Assembly (NCBI RefSeq): GCF_037996765.1
Contig: NZ_JBBNAD010000005.1
Location: forward strand, 1,334,001-1,398,000
Direction of reading: 5' to 3'
DNA length: 64,000 bases
DNA from: Bdellovibrio sp. GT3
GTDB taxonomy: Bacteria; Bdellovibrionota; Bdellovibrionia; Bdellovibrionales; Bdellovibrionaceae
This document shows, one piece after another, positions 55,386 to 63,197 of the stretch. The stretch's first letter is position 1. Each line of letters opens with the position of its first letter. The position numbers were made by a program, and so were the translations under genes. Below the pieces are notes generated by a model, which was not told the DNA's origin, searched no databases, and saw only the letters and a program-made list of their open reading frames with translations.

Positions 55386-57368
55386 TTACTCCACCGTGCC
55401 CAGGCGAATTTCCGAATCCAGAACAATCGGCAGTTGTGCTTCGGCTGAAAGGCTTTTTTGCAAATCATAAAGCTCTTTCTGGCGAGGATACCTGGCAATC
55501 AAAGTTGCCAAGGTCTCTTGGGCGCGCAATCTGAAGTTACCCTGGGCCACGCGTGATTGCAGGGCTTGGGGCTTTAGTGTTTCTGCTCGGAACTGCCACA
55601 TGTCCAACTGGAAGTTTTCATAAGGATGTAAGCCAGATCCCAAGTTCACCGCAAGGTCCGTCAAGCGTCTTTGCGATTCGATCAGGTCTGTGTAAGCCAG
55701 CTCGCGCTGACCATTTTGAATGTTAAGCGCTGCTCGTTGAATTTTGATACGAGCCCACATGAATTCGTAGGGAAACTCCTGGATGCCGTTCTGGGAAGAC
55801 ATTGATGAAGCTGTCTCCAGCAAACGCAATGTGCGATCAATACCGGCAACAGTCGCGTGATCGTGTTCGTTGGTCAGATATGCCTGAACATAATATTTCA
55901 TCGAGTCGTACCAAGCGGATTTTGTTGAATCCTCCCAAGCCTTGGTGACGCCGATAATTTCAACCGGAGATCTTTGACCAGGACCCAGTAGGCGGAAGCC
56001 GACAAAGTGGGAGCGGTTGGTTGGATACGTTTCGCCCACACTCATCCACCATTCTTGACGGGCCGGGGCCATCACATGAGTGGCGGCAGTGTAAAGCTTT
56101 GTGGTGGTGCGCCCAAAGGCTCTTGGTCCCACAAGCTCGTCACTGTGACCGCTGAGGCGATTGATCACCCATTGCGCATCAACTCTGCCAAAATCCTGAT
56201 TCAAGGTGCGCTCCACATGCGCCAGACGAGCACGTGTTTCAAGAGTTTTATTCAGACTGTACTCGTAACCTTCCTGGCTGGTTCTTAAACCCAGGAAGTG
56301 ATTGCTTTGACCCAGAAATCTGTTTTTGGTTCTGCGCGCTACCACGACTGTGTCGCCACTAAGCTCAATAGACGCGGATTCATCCGTCTTTGCATCAGAG
56401 ATAAAGAATGTCCAGGCGCCAAATCCTTTGCGAGATTGGATGATGGCGATGGCTTGATCCAAAGTGCGAGCCTTCAATAGTACTGAGTGTAATAGAAAGG
56501 GCGCGATATCGGATTGGCCGGGAGCATAGTGAATCTGAGTCCCTTCCGTTTGCAGCTCATGCAGGCTGACTGAAAGACCGTGATTATTGAAACCACTGAT
56601 GCCGCCGGCATAGTGCAGGCCCGCCGATGCGATACCGACAGAAGTGGTGCCGTTTGGTTGGCGGTTGATAACAATAACCTGATCCTGTTCAAAGAATCCC
56701 AAAAGACCCGTGTCGAAGTTACGACCATGAAGAAGGGCCCCATCCATGGAGCTGCTCGCAGAAGCACTGATCCCTGTGCAGCCCATTTTGATTGCTCTTA
56801 AACCTTTTGCGAGGATTTTGAAGGGCTTTACCAGTGCACTCCCGATAAAATAGGGGGCGCAGGAAGCAAAAAGCTGCTTCTTCATTTTTCCCGGATCGTC
56901 CTCCAGCTGCCTTTGCATGGAGTCTGCAAAAATTGAAAACTCCACCATGTAGTTGCTTTCCTCAAAGTCTTTCCAGTCGACTTTGCTGCCCGCAGCTTTG
57001 AGTCCGCGATGCAGATTTCTAAGACCATCTTTGAACTCGTTAGAAACGCTGGCGCGATAGTTGTCGATCACGCAGTTTTTAATAAGCTTCAATTGATCTT
57101 TGGACTTTTTATCCAAAGAGGAGAAAGCACGTTCCGTGCGAATTTGAACGCCTTTCAGGACGCCGGCTTCGATTTCTTTGCGCAGGAAGTAACCATGAAA
57201 ATAGGCCGTTTCCTTATAGCCGCCGGTCAAATCCAGTACGTGTACTTTTTTTGCTGTGCCGGGCGCCTGGCAGACGAAATGGCGCTGGTTTTGTTGTTGA
57301 TTTTGCAAAATGCAATTGGCAAAAGCAGCTCCGGGAGCCAGTAACAGAATCATGATTAGCAGTTTCAT
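55386..57368 (-). CDS. Secreted C45-type autoproteolytic amide hydrolase / acyltransferase
   Basis: 660 residues with a signal peptide (MKLLIMILLLAPGAAFA). Residues about 20-196 look like a propeptide. Cys197 in the sequence KMGCTGISASASSSMDGALLHGRNFD matches the N-terminal-nucleophile start of C45/acyl-coenzyme A:6-aminopenicillanate acyltransferase-like and ceramidase/bile-hydrolase-like enzymes, which cleave themselves to expose the Cys and then hydrolyse amide bonds. Further family features: GISGFNNHGLSVSLHEL, then a catalytic-type N-R-F-LGQSNHF segment. The C-terminal 200 residues are a helical extension. The start at 57368 has GGAGATTCT and overlaps the LysE stop by four bases (ATGA). 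Predicted location: periplasm or outside. Confidence 0.85.
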   Translation of the reverse strand: MKLLIMILLLAPGAAFANCILQNQQQNQRHFVCQAPGTAKKVHVLDLTGGYKETAYFHGYFLRKEIEAGVLKGVQIRTERAFSSLDKKSKDQLKLIKNCVIDNYRASVSNEFKDGLRNLHRGLKAAGSKVDWKDFEESNYMVEFSIFADSMQRQLEDDPGKMKKQLFASCAPYFIGSALVKPFKILAKGLRAIKMGCTGISASASSSMDGALLHGRNFDTGLLGFFEQDQVIVINRQPNGTTSVGIASAGLHYAGGISGFNNHGLSVSLHELQTEGTQIHYAPGQSDIAPFLLHSVLLKARTLDQAIAIIQSRKGFGAWTFFISDAKTDESASIELSGDTVVVARRTKNRFLGQSNHFLGLRTSQEGYEYSLNKTLETRARLAHVERTLNQDFGRVDAQWVINRLSGHSDELVGPRAFGRTTTKLYTAATHVMAPARQEWWMSVGETYPTNRSHFVGFRLLGPGQRSPVEIIGVTKAWEDSTKSAWYDSMKYYVQAYLTNEHDHATVAGIDRTLRLLETASSMSSQNGIQEFPYEFMWARIKIQRAALNIQNGQRELAYTDLIESQRRLTDLAVNLGSGLHPYENFQLDMWQFRAETLKPQALQSRVAQGNFRLRAQETLATLIARYPRQKELYDLQKSLSAEAQLPIVLDSEIRLGTVE

Positions 57369-57931
57369 AGAATCTCCATGGAAAGATAAACGGAAAAGCA
57401 GAAGAATCCGCAAGCTGCGACGACTTCAATTTTTCTTAAGATTTTTTTAATGGGACCGTGCAATCTGTTTAAGCTCCATAATAGAGCCATAAAGCTTGCC
57501 ACAAAGGTCAGCACGTAGGTGGAAACACCCAGTAAAAGGGTGTTTGTTTCCAGCGCATGTGAAAACAGACCGGCATAGATAAACACCAGATGAAAATTAG
57601 AAAGCGTCAGAGCCAGGCTCTTTCTAAATCCCGTATCGGGGGTTTGGATCGAGGACGTCGGTGATTTGGAAAAGATCACGTGTACTGAAAAGATCAACAA
57701 AGCCAAAGCTGTTAGAAGTGTGAGCAGGTTTTTAAACCAATGCAGGTGCAACAAGGGACTGCGTAACAGGGCTGCTGCTAAAAGAATGTAAATAAGATCC
57801 CCCAGCAGGAAGCCTGCTATCGAGGACCACGGCCATGATCTGCGGGAGACCAGGCTGCGAATGATACTGAAACTTGCCGGGCCCAACGCAAAGGCGGAGA
57901 GGATCCCGGTGACAAACATCGCAAGAATCAT
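57365..57931 (-). CDS. LysE/RhtB-family exporter
   Basis: 188 residues with about five to six transmembrane segments. The start resembles LysE/RhtB transporters (GILSAFALGPASFSIIRSLVSRRSW, with the G-P-A/G-P motif); these export amino acids or amino-acid derivatives such as homoserine lactones. The family usually has about 200 residues, so it is full length. Both ends overlap neighbours by four bases (GH3 stop at 57928-57930; C45 start at 57368), the tightest kind of coupling. Confidence 0.9.
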   Translation of the reverse strand: MILAMFVTGILSAFALGPASFSIIRSLVSRRSWPWSSIAGFLLGDLIYILLAAALLRSPLLHLHWFKNLLTLLTALALLIFSVHVIFSKSPTSSIQTPDTGFRKSLALTLSNFHLVFIYAGLFSHALETNTLLLGVSTYVLTFVASFMALLWSLNRLHGPIKKILRKIEVVAACGFFCFSVYLSMEIL

Positions 57932-59448
57932 TGTAAAGTCCCTGCTTGATCCAGATTTTGACGAATAAAGGACAGGTACTCCTCGGCCGTTTCAAAAGTC
58001 GTTTTCATTTTGAATTGACCACGGCTGCGATTTTTTTCGAAATACCCCTGAAGGTAGTCCGCATTCATGATTTGCACTTGAGCGGGACCCAGAACTCCGA
58101 CTTCTCTGCAGTCGCTGTAGTCGCCGTTTATTCTTTGCATTTCTTTTTCCAAATTCTCGGCCAGAGTATTGGCGTCAACATTCGCATTACCAGCCACAAA
58201 CAGAGTCCACATGTAAGTGGCTTTTCCATCTTCAGTGCCCGGAGACAGGAAGTAGTGACGTAGGTCCACGTTCAAGGACTTTTTGGTATTAAGGTAACAG
58301 TTCAGAATGTCATCATCGCTGACTTTTTCAGCAGCAAGGTTCATTCCTGTAGATTTTCTGCCGACGAACTCAAAAACCAAGTCGCCATTCACCAGATCAA
58401 AGCTGACCACGTCCTTCATGCAGTAGTGAATCATGCCGTTGGGTGTTCCTACATTCAGGAAGTAGGGCACACCCATTTCGATTTGGTGCAGTCCTAAATT
58501 TTGAGTTTTTCCTTCAAGCGGGGTGAAGGAGTAAAGCAAATCGGGATTCAGGAAGTAGCGTTGACGGCCATTCTCGTATTTCGCATAAGGCAGACCAATT
58601 GCAGCTTCTGTTGCGGCATAAACGCCGTAGTAGTTCAACTCGTGGCCGACCAGGCGGTCGATGCGGTCTTTGTACTGTTTGATGGGAGTTGCTGCATAAA
58701 CGAAGACCTTTAGGTTCGGCCAAATTTCGTTGATGTGCTTTCTTCCGGTTTTTTGTAAAACTGCTTCGAAGATCGAGATAATGTACGTGGGAATACCACT
58801 TACAACTTGAATGTCTTGCTCGATGGATTCATTTATTAGCAATTCAATTTTCTTATCCCAGTTTGAAATCGCCAAAACCTCACGGCTGGGAAATGTGTTC
58901 TTTGCCAGAACTTTAGGGACTCTTGTGGAAAGAATTCCGGATATGTAGCCGAACTTGAACCCGTTTTGGGAATACAAATACGGATCAGAACCAAATGCCA
59001 GGCGACCGGCTTTCAGAAGGTTGAGATCGGGTTCCAAGGTGGAAATCTTACTGGCGATTCTTTTTTGAGATTTGATGAACATGCGGATCATGCGTTCGTT
59101 ATAGGGCACACGTTTGGAGTCTTTACCGGAAGTGCCGGAAGAAAGACCAAAATAGTCGGCTTTGTCTTTAAAGAGAATGTCCTTATGACCAGCGGCAATC
59201 ATATCCACGTAGGGCGCATATTCATCATAACCATAAACGGGCACATGATTGACGAATTCTTCATAGGAATTGATGTAGGCCAGGCGCAGATCCTTATAGA
59301 GGCGAGTGCCGGTCAGCGCACGTTTCATGCTTAGGAAATTGCTTTCCTGTCTTTCCAGAAGATCCTGATGATTTGTTGTCATTCTGGAACCGTAGGTTTT
59401 CAGGTAAGTTTGCCCCAGGGAATGGACGACATGATTTACTGCGAACAT
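57928..59448 (-). CDS. GH3-family acyl-acid amido synthetase-like adenylating enzyme
   Basis: 506 residues, cytosolic, no signal. The GH3 ATP-binding motif I is SSGTSGKDSK (103-112, from YFGLSSGTSG). The motif II-like region is YYGVYAATE (273-281). The rest follows GH3 layout: LAFGSDPYLY, then GIPTYIISIFEAV. GH3 enzymes adenylate a carboxylic acid and join it to an amino acid or amine. Bacterial members are largely uncharacterised. AAGGAG precedes the ATG. It is the first gene of a three-gene operon with the LysE exporter and C45-type hydrolase, and is divergent from a TetR-type gene. Confidence 0.9.
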   Translation of the reverse strand: MFAVNHVVHSLGQTYLKTYGSRMTTNHQDLLERQESNFLSMKRALTGTRLYKDLRLAYINSYEEFVNHVPVYGYDEYAPYVDMIAAGHKDILFKDKADYFGLSSGTSGKDSKRVPYNERMIRMFIKSQKRIASKISTLEPDLNLLKAGRLAFGSDPYLYSQNGFKFGYISGILSTRVPKVLAKNTFPSREVLAISNWDKKIELLINESIEQDIQVVSGIPTYIISIFEAVLQKTGRKHINEIWPNLKVFVYAATPIKQYKDRIDRLVGHELNYYGVYAATEAAIGLPYAKYENGRQRYFLNPDLLYSFTPLEGKTQNLGLHQIEMGVPYFLNVGTPNGMIHYCMKDVVSFDLVNGDLVFEFVGRKSTGMNLAAEKVSDDDILNCYLNTKKSLNVDLRHYFLSPGTEDGKATYMWTLFVAGNANVDANTLAENLEKEMQRINGDYSDCREVGVLGPAQVQIMNADYLQGYFEKNRSRGQFKMKTTFETAEEYLSFIRQNLDQAGTLQ

Positions 59449-59591
59449 TAGGATCTCCTTTGTTTGAATAAAAGCAATCTATTCAGAAACAAAGTGTTTG
59501 TCCCGTGTTCGCGTTGACAGTATTGGGCACTTTCTGTCGAAATCGGGAGCTTTCATTGACAGAATTCGGGGAGAGTTGTCAAAATTGCTGT
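59449..59591. promoter_or_regulatory. Divergent promoter/operator region with four TTGACA/TGTCAA-like half-sites
   Basis: Half-sites: TTGACAG (59514-59520), CTGTCGA (59534-59540), TTGACAG (59556-59562), TGTCAA (59577-59582). They alternate in orientation at 20-22 bp spacing, about two helical turns. TTGACA at 59556 could also be a -35 with CAAAAT (59580-59585), 18 bp away, giving transcription at about the regulator's ATG. Confidence 0.55.
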
Positions 59592-60104
59592 ATGGCAACT
59601 CAATCCAAAGAAGAAATCTATTTTGCGGTCTGCAACGCTATCTTAAAGATGGAAGTGGCCAAGGGTCATTTGCAGTGGACTCTGTCTGATGTTTCTCGTG
59701 AATCCAATGTCACGCGTTCATTGATTTACTATTACTTTGGTAAAGAGAAGGACAGGGTGTTGGAGGAAGCCTATAAATTCGTTATCTCTCAGGTTTTCAA
59801 TATCGAACGCGCCAAGAGCGTGGGCATTCGTGAGAGACTTCGGGATGTTTTGCGAGATGTGCAAAATATGCCGTTCCTGTTTGTTCTTTATTATTTGGAA
59901 AAAAATGCAGGAACCCAATTTGGCAAAATGATTCAGGAGGCAGAGGCCTTATTGCTGAAAGCCATGAAAATCGAATTCCCGGATCTTTCAGAAGTTCAGA
60001 TTCTTGAAATTTACTTGAAGGAACTGGGCGCGATTGCCTATCAGTTGCCGCCGGATAAGGTCGAGAACCTTTTTGAAAATTATATTCCGGGACAGGCGAA
60101 GTAG
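59592..60104 (+). CDS. TetR-family-like transcription regulator
   Basis: 170 residues. Residues about 1-55 are a TetR helix-turn-helix: EEIYFAVCNAILKM...HLQWTLSDVSRESNVTRSLIYYYFGKEKDRVL. The LIYYYFGKEK turn is the family signature. The C-terminal helical part (about 60-170) would bind a ligand. It is shorter than the usual 190-210 residues. ATG 59592 is chosen because the TetR domain begins there; the open frame extends upstream to 59505 without a ribosome site. It lies divergent to the GH3 operon and is a natural candidate for its repressor. Confidence 0.88.
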   Translation: MATQSKEEIYFAVCNAILKMEVAKGHLQWTLSDVSRESNVTRSLIYYYFGKEKDRVLEEAYKFVISQVFNIERAKSVGIRERLRDVLRDVQNMPFLFVLYYLEKNAGTQFGKMIQEAEALLLKAMKIEFPDLSEVQILEIYLKELGAIAYQLPPDKVENLFENYIPGQAK

Positions 60105-60127
60105 GCCGGTCCCGGAATCCCATCATT

Positions 60128-60832
60128 TTAGTAAGACTTCACTTGCAGGTCGCCGGATCCTGACATGGCTTTCACACTGAATTTGGATTTAGTGTCGGTG
60201 CCAAATTCATTTTCCATTTTTCCAGCCATGGCCATGATATCCGCTCTGAACTTGGAGCCTTTCGGCAAAAGCAGAGTAGAGTTACCACTGCCATTCTTGA
60301 GTTCGGCTTGACCTTTTTCAGGCAGGCTTAAATATGTCACAGAAATATTTCCGCTTCCGGTGCCGACTTGGGAACTGCCCGTAGCACCTTTGATTTCGAT
60401 GTTGCCTGAACCGGCTTTGCCATCGATCTCGTTGAACTTGCCATCAGCAACGAGGCTGCCGTTCCCGACTTTGAAATCAAGTTTGCCCTCGGTGCCTTTG
60501 GTGTGAACATTGCCATTGCCGTTCTTGATATCCAGATTCACCATTTTTGGCACTTGCACTTCCAGATCCACAACACAATTAGTGGAGCCTTGGCGTTTTA
60601 CTTTTACATCAAGTTTGTCACCACTTCGTTCCGCATTGACCTTACAGGCTTCCGGGGAGGTATTTTTGGTGATAGTGACTGTTGATTTGGGTGAATCAAC
60701 GGTATTGATTTTAATGTCGCCAATGTGATTCTCAATCACCACTCGGCTTAGTCCCTGTGATTTGAACTCGCGGGAATCAGCATAAGCATGGCTCGCCAAT
60801 GCGCAACCCGCAAATAGGATTAGTTTTTTCAT
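60128..60832 (-). CDS. Secreted DUF4097-like beta-solenoid protein
   Basis: 234 residues with a signal peptide (MKKLILFAGCALASHAYA). The mature part consists of short repeated beta strands with Gly/Asn/Ser turns: NGNGNVHTKGTEGKLDFKVGNGSLVADGKFNEIDGKAGSGNIEIKG...GTGSGNISVTY...LKNGSGNSTLLLP...SGSGDLQVKS. The repeating (G/S)SGN + alternating hydrophobic pattern is typical of DUF4097 / putative adhesin beta-strand proteins. AAGGAG precedes ATG 60832. Function unknown; surface or periplasmic. Confidence 0.82.
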   Translation of the reverse strand: MKKLILFAGCALASHAYADSREFKSQGLSRVVIENHIGDIKINTVDSPKSTVTITKNTSPEACKVNAERSGDKLDVKVKRQGSTNCVVDLEVQVPKMVNLDIKNGNGNVHTKGTEGKLDFKVGNGSLVADGKFNEIDGKAGSGNIEIKGATGSSQVGTGSGNISVTYLSLPEKGQAELKNGSGNSTLLLPKGSKFRADIMAMAGKMENEFGTDTKSKFSVKAMSGSGDLQVKSY

Positions 60833-60935
60833 TGAGCACTCCTTGTTATGCAATAAATCTGGCATCCAAGGTGGGAATAGTGAAACTAAATGTCTTTCAA
60901 ATGTCGAATCACGGTATGTGGTTTAGCAATAAAAA

Positions 60936-60960
60936 AGGCAGGGAGGGCCTGCCTTTTTTT
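60936..60960. terminator. Bidirectional terminator
   Basis: GGCAGG (60937-60942), GAGGG loop, CCTGCC (60948-60953) with A-run before and T-run after. Serves the DUF3011 gene (minus strand) best. Confidence 0.85.
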
Positions 60961-60969
60961 ATATTCAAA

Positions 60970-61452
60970 TTAGAATCTTTCGATAGCAAAGACGCCACGG
61001 CATCCATGGTCTACCCAGATGGAGCTTCCCACTAGGCCGAAGGAGCGATTTTCTTCGCAGCGAGCTTTGGATTGTTGTCGTGCTAAATAAACGCGACGGA
61101 TTCCGCGAGGGTCGATGTAGCAAGTGTTGTAACGGTTGCCTTGGGATTCGCAAGTTACATACTCGATGGTAGGTTCGTGACGAGGTGGAGGTGGTTGTGG
61201 ACGAGGATTCGGGCCACCATGACCAGGGCCGTTACCTGGACGGCCATAGCCAGGGCCATGCCCAGGACGACGATCGTCTTCTCTTCGGTCATCGCGACGA
61301 TCACCGCCCCGGCGATCGTCGCCGCGACGGTCATCCCGACCAGGGCCACGAAAGGAATACACCTCTTCAGACTCAGAATAATTAAAATCATAGGCGTGAG
61401 CACTTTGTGCGATGCTACCAAGAACGATAAGTGCCATTAATACATTTTTCAT
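60970..61452 (-). CDS. Secreted DUF3011-domain protein with Arg/Asp and Gly/Pro-rich linker
   Basis: 160 residues. Signal peptide MKNVLMALIVLGSIAQSAHA. Residues about 36-90 are low complexity: RDDRRGDDRRGGDRRDDRR, then GHGPGYGRPGNGPG and PPPP. The C-terminal 65 residues are a DUF3011 domain: VTCESQGNRYNTCYIDPRGIRRVYLARQQSKARCEENRSFGLVGSSIWVDHGCRGVFAIE, with four paired cysteines. DUF3011 function is unknown. A palindrome upstream (61514-61536) may control it. Confidence 0.88.
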   Translation of the reverse strand: MKNVLMALIVLGSIAQSAHAYDFNYSESEEVYSFRGPGRDDRRGDDRRGGDRRDDRREDDRRPGHGPGYGRPGNGPGHGGPNPRPQPPPPRHEPTIEYVTCESQGNRYNTCYIDPRGIRRVYLARQQSKARCEENRSFGLVGSSIWVDHGCRGVFAIERF

Positions 61453-61588
61453 TTAATCCCCCAAACTTAGTGGTGTTCTTTTGACGTAACCGTCAGTTGC
61501 TTGGGGACTATTGCGAAGCTTGTGCCACAAGTTTCGGAGCCATATCGCACCGTAAACTTCGTGTCGCTAAATGCTTAGGTGCGCTGAA

Positions 61589-62203
61589 TTATTGTCGTAT
61601 GTAATCAAAATTTCCCCAGGTGGCTTCGGGACGCTTCGCTGGAGTGGTGCCATCATGTGTGGAGTCAAAATAACCGAAATTTAAAGTGCCCTGAACGACG
61701 TTCAATTGGGGAATACTGTATGGGGCAATATAGTAAATGTCATATTGAACAGTCCCGACGGGCGCCATTGTGGAGGTATCACATGTTCTGCCGGCAACGC
61801 TCTTTGCGACTCCCAGTGACCAGTCGCTATAACCGCAATATGTAGCAGCATTGTAGTTTGTGACCAGCGTGGCGTCCAGGGGCGTGAGGTTCATTGATCC
61901 AAGGGTCATATCTAACTCTATAGAGTCGGAAGTCGCGAGTTTGTCGCCGACTAAGTATGTGCCGGTATTGTCAATTTTTATCAGTGAAGATGCGCAGGAC
62001 GAGGAGCCGTAAACCGTCATGCTTTGGGTGAAGTTTCCGCCACTGAAGCTCGCGGTATTGATTTGGTAGGTTGAGTTGGATCCCGAATAAGAGCAGCCGG
62101 TTTTCCAGGTTCCACCTTCAAGCGCACTGGAAGGAAGCAACTCCTCTTTCATGCAGCCCATTAATAGCAGGGAAGTGCTTAATAAAAAAATAGTAGTTTT
62201 CAT
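61589..62203 (-). CDS. Lipoprotein with APCDD1-like domain
   Basis: 204 residues. Lipoprotein signal MKTTIFLLSTSLLLMGC, Cys17. The mature part GGTWKTGC...YQINTASFSGGNFTQSMTVYGSSSCASSLIKIDNTGTYLVGD follows the pattern of bacterial APCDD1-like (lipocalin-like beta-barrel) domains. Eight or so cysteines may form disulphides. Function unknown. No good ribosome site seen. Confidence 0.7.
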   Translation of the reverse strand: MKTTIFLLSTSLLLMGCMKEELLPSSALEGGTWKTGCSYSGSNSTYQINTASFSGGNFTQSMTVYGSSSCASSLIKIDNTGTYLVGDKLATSDSIELDMTLGSMNLTPLDATLVTNYNAATYCGYSDWSLGVAKSVAGRTCDTSTMAPVGTVQYDIYYIAPYSIPQLNVVQGTLNFGYFDSTHDGTTPAKRPEATWGNFDYIRQ

Positions 62204-62272
62204 TGAAAACTAATCGGAGTTTATAGTTATAAACTTAAAACAATTTATTTTGACTGAAGCAAGATGAAGCGG

Positions 62273-63085
62273 CTAAGTGATATGACGCTTTTGCAAGCTT
62301 GCGCACAGGGCGACGCCGCCCAGGATGACGTACCAGAGGGACAGGATCCACAATGTCAGGATTGGTATCGCAGCGAAGGACCCGTAGATTTTATTGTAGT
62401 TAAAGACTCCCACAGCAACGAAGGCGAAGCCTTTGTGCACTCCGAACATACCCGCAGCCGCAAGTAGTGAACTGACGAAAGCGGAGCGCCAATGAACCGG
62501 AAGATCAGGCACCAGTTTGTAAATCAGGAACAAACTGCCAACCAAAACAAAGCCGTTGGTAAAACCACCCGGCAAAAGTTTGCGGACCACCTGGAATTGA
62601 TCCAGGGTATTGAAGCCCACATAGATCGCCAGAAACACCGGAATCAAAAGAATAAGGACCCATTGATAAATCAAACGCTTGTAGAAGGGGCGGGTGTTCT
62701 TGTGATTCCAAACACGGTGAATGCCGACTTCCATGTCATGCAATAGACGCAAAGAAGTCAGAAACAAGAAAATCGCACCCGTCGTACCGACTTTGCCGGC
62801 ATTGATGTTTTTAAGAAAAATGCGCAGCCATTTGGTCAGATCACTGCCGGCGGCTTCCCGCAGGTTCATCAGCAGGAAGAACTCCACCTTCGGATACAAG
62901 GCTTCGAAGCCGCCAATGGACTGAAAGGTGGCGGTCACTACCGCCAGAAACGGAACCATCCCGACAATCGTCGAAAAGGAAAGGGAGCTCGCCACCAATG
63001 CCAATTCACCATCCTGCATCTGCTGGACGGTGTCCTTGATAACACCCCATAGGTTTCTGAAATTTCTGGATACTCTTGCGATCAT
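62273..63085 (-). CDS. YihY/BrkB-family inner-membrane protein
   Basis: 270 residues with about six transmembrane segments. YihY/virulence-factor BrkB pattern: GELALVASSLSFSTIVGMVPFLAVVTATF, LRLLHDMEVGIHRVWN, then IYKLVPDLPVHWRSAFVSSLLAAAGMFGVHKGFAF, and YGSFAAIPILTLWILSLWYVILGGVAL. This family was once misnamed RNase BN. Its function is unknown. Confidence 0.93.
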   Translation of the reverse strand: MIARVSRNFRNLWGVIKDTVQQMQDGELALVASSLSFSTIVGMVPFLAVVTATFQSIGGFEALYPKVEFFLLMNLREAAGSDLTKWLRIFLKNINAGKVGTTGAIFLFLTSLRLLHDMEVGIHRVWNHKNTRPFYKRLIYQWVLILLIPVFLAIYVGFNTLDQFQVVRKLLPGGFTNGFVLVGSLFLIYKLVPDLPVHWRSAFVSSLLAAAGMFGVHKGFAFVAVGVFNYNKIYGSFAAIPILTLWILSLWYVILGGVALCASLQKRHIT

Positions 63086-63136
63086 GGTTGTCCCGTTTCT
63101 TTTTTAACCATAGCGGTTAAATTGGGAAAAGGGCAT

Positions 63137-63165
63137 AAAAAAAGGGATACCGAGCTGGCATCCCT
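63137..63165 (-). terminator. Terminator of the lysine-rich lipoprotein gene
   Basis: On the minus strand GGGATGCC, loop, GGTATCCC (one G-T pair) followed by TTTTTTT (63137-63143). It ends the transcript of the gene at 63198. Confidence 0.85.
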
Positions 63166-63197
63166 TCAGGAAATTACTTTGTTAAGCGTCGTATTTA

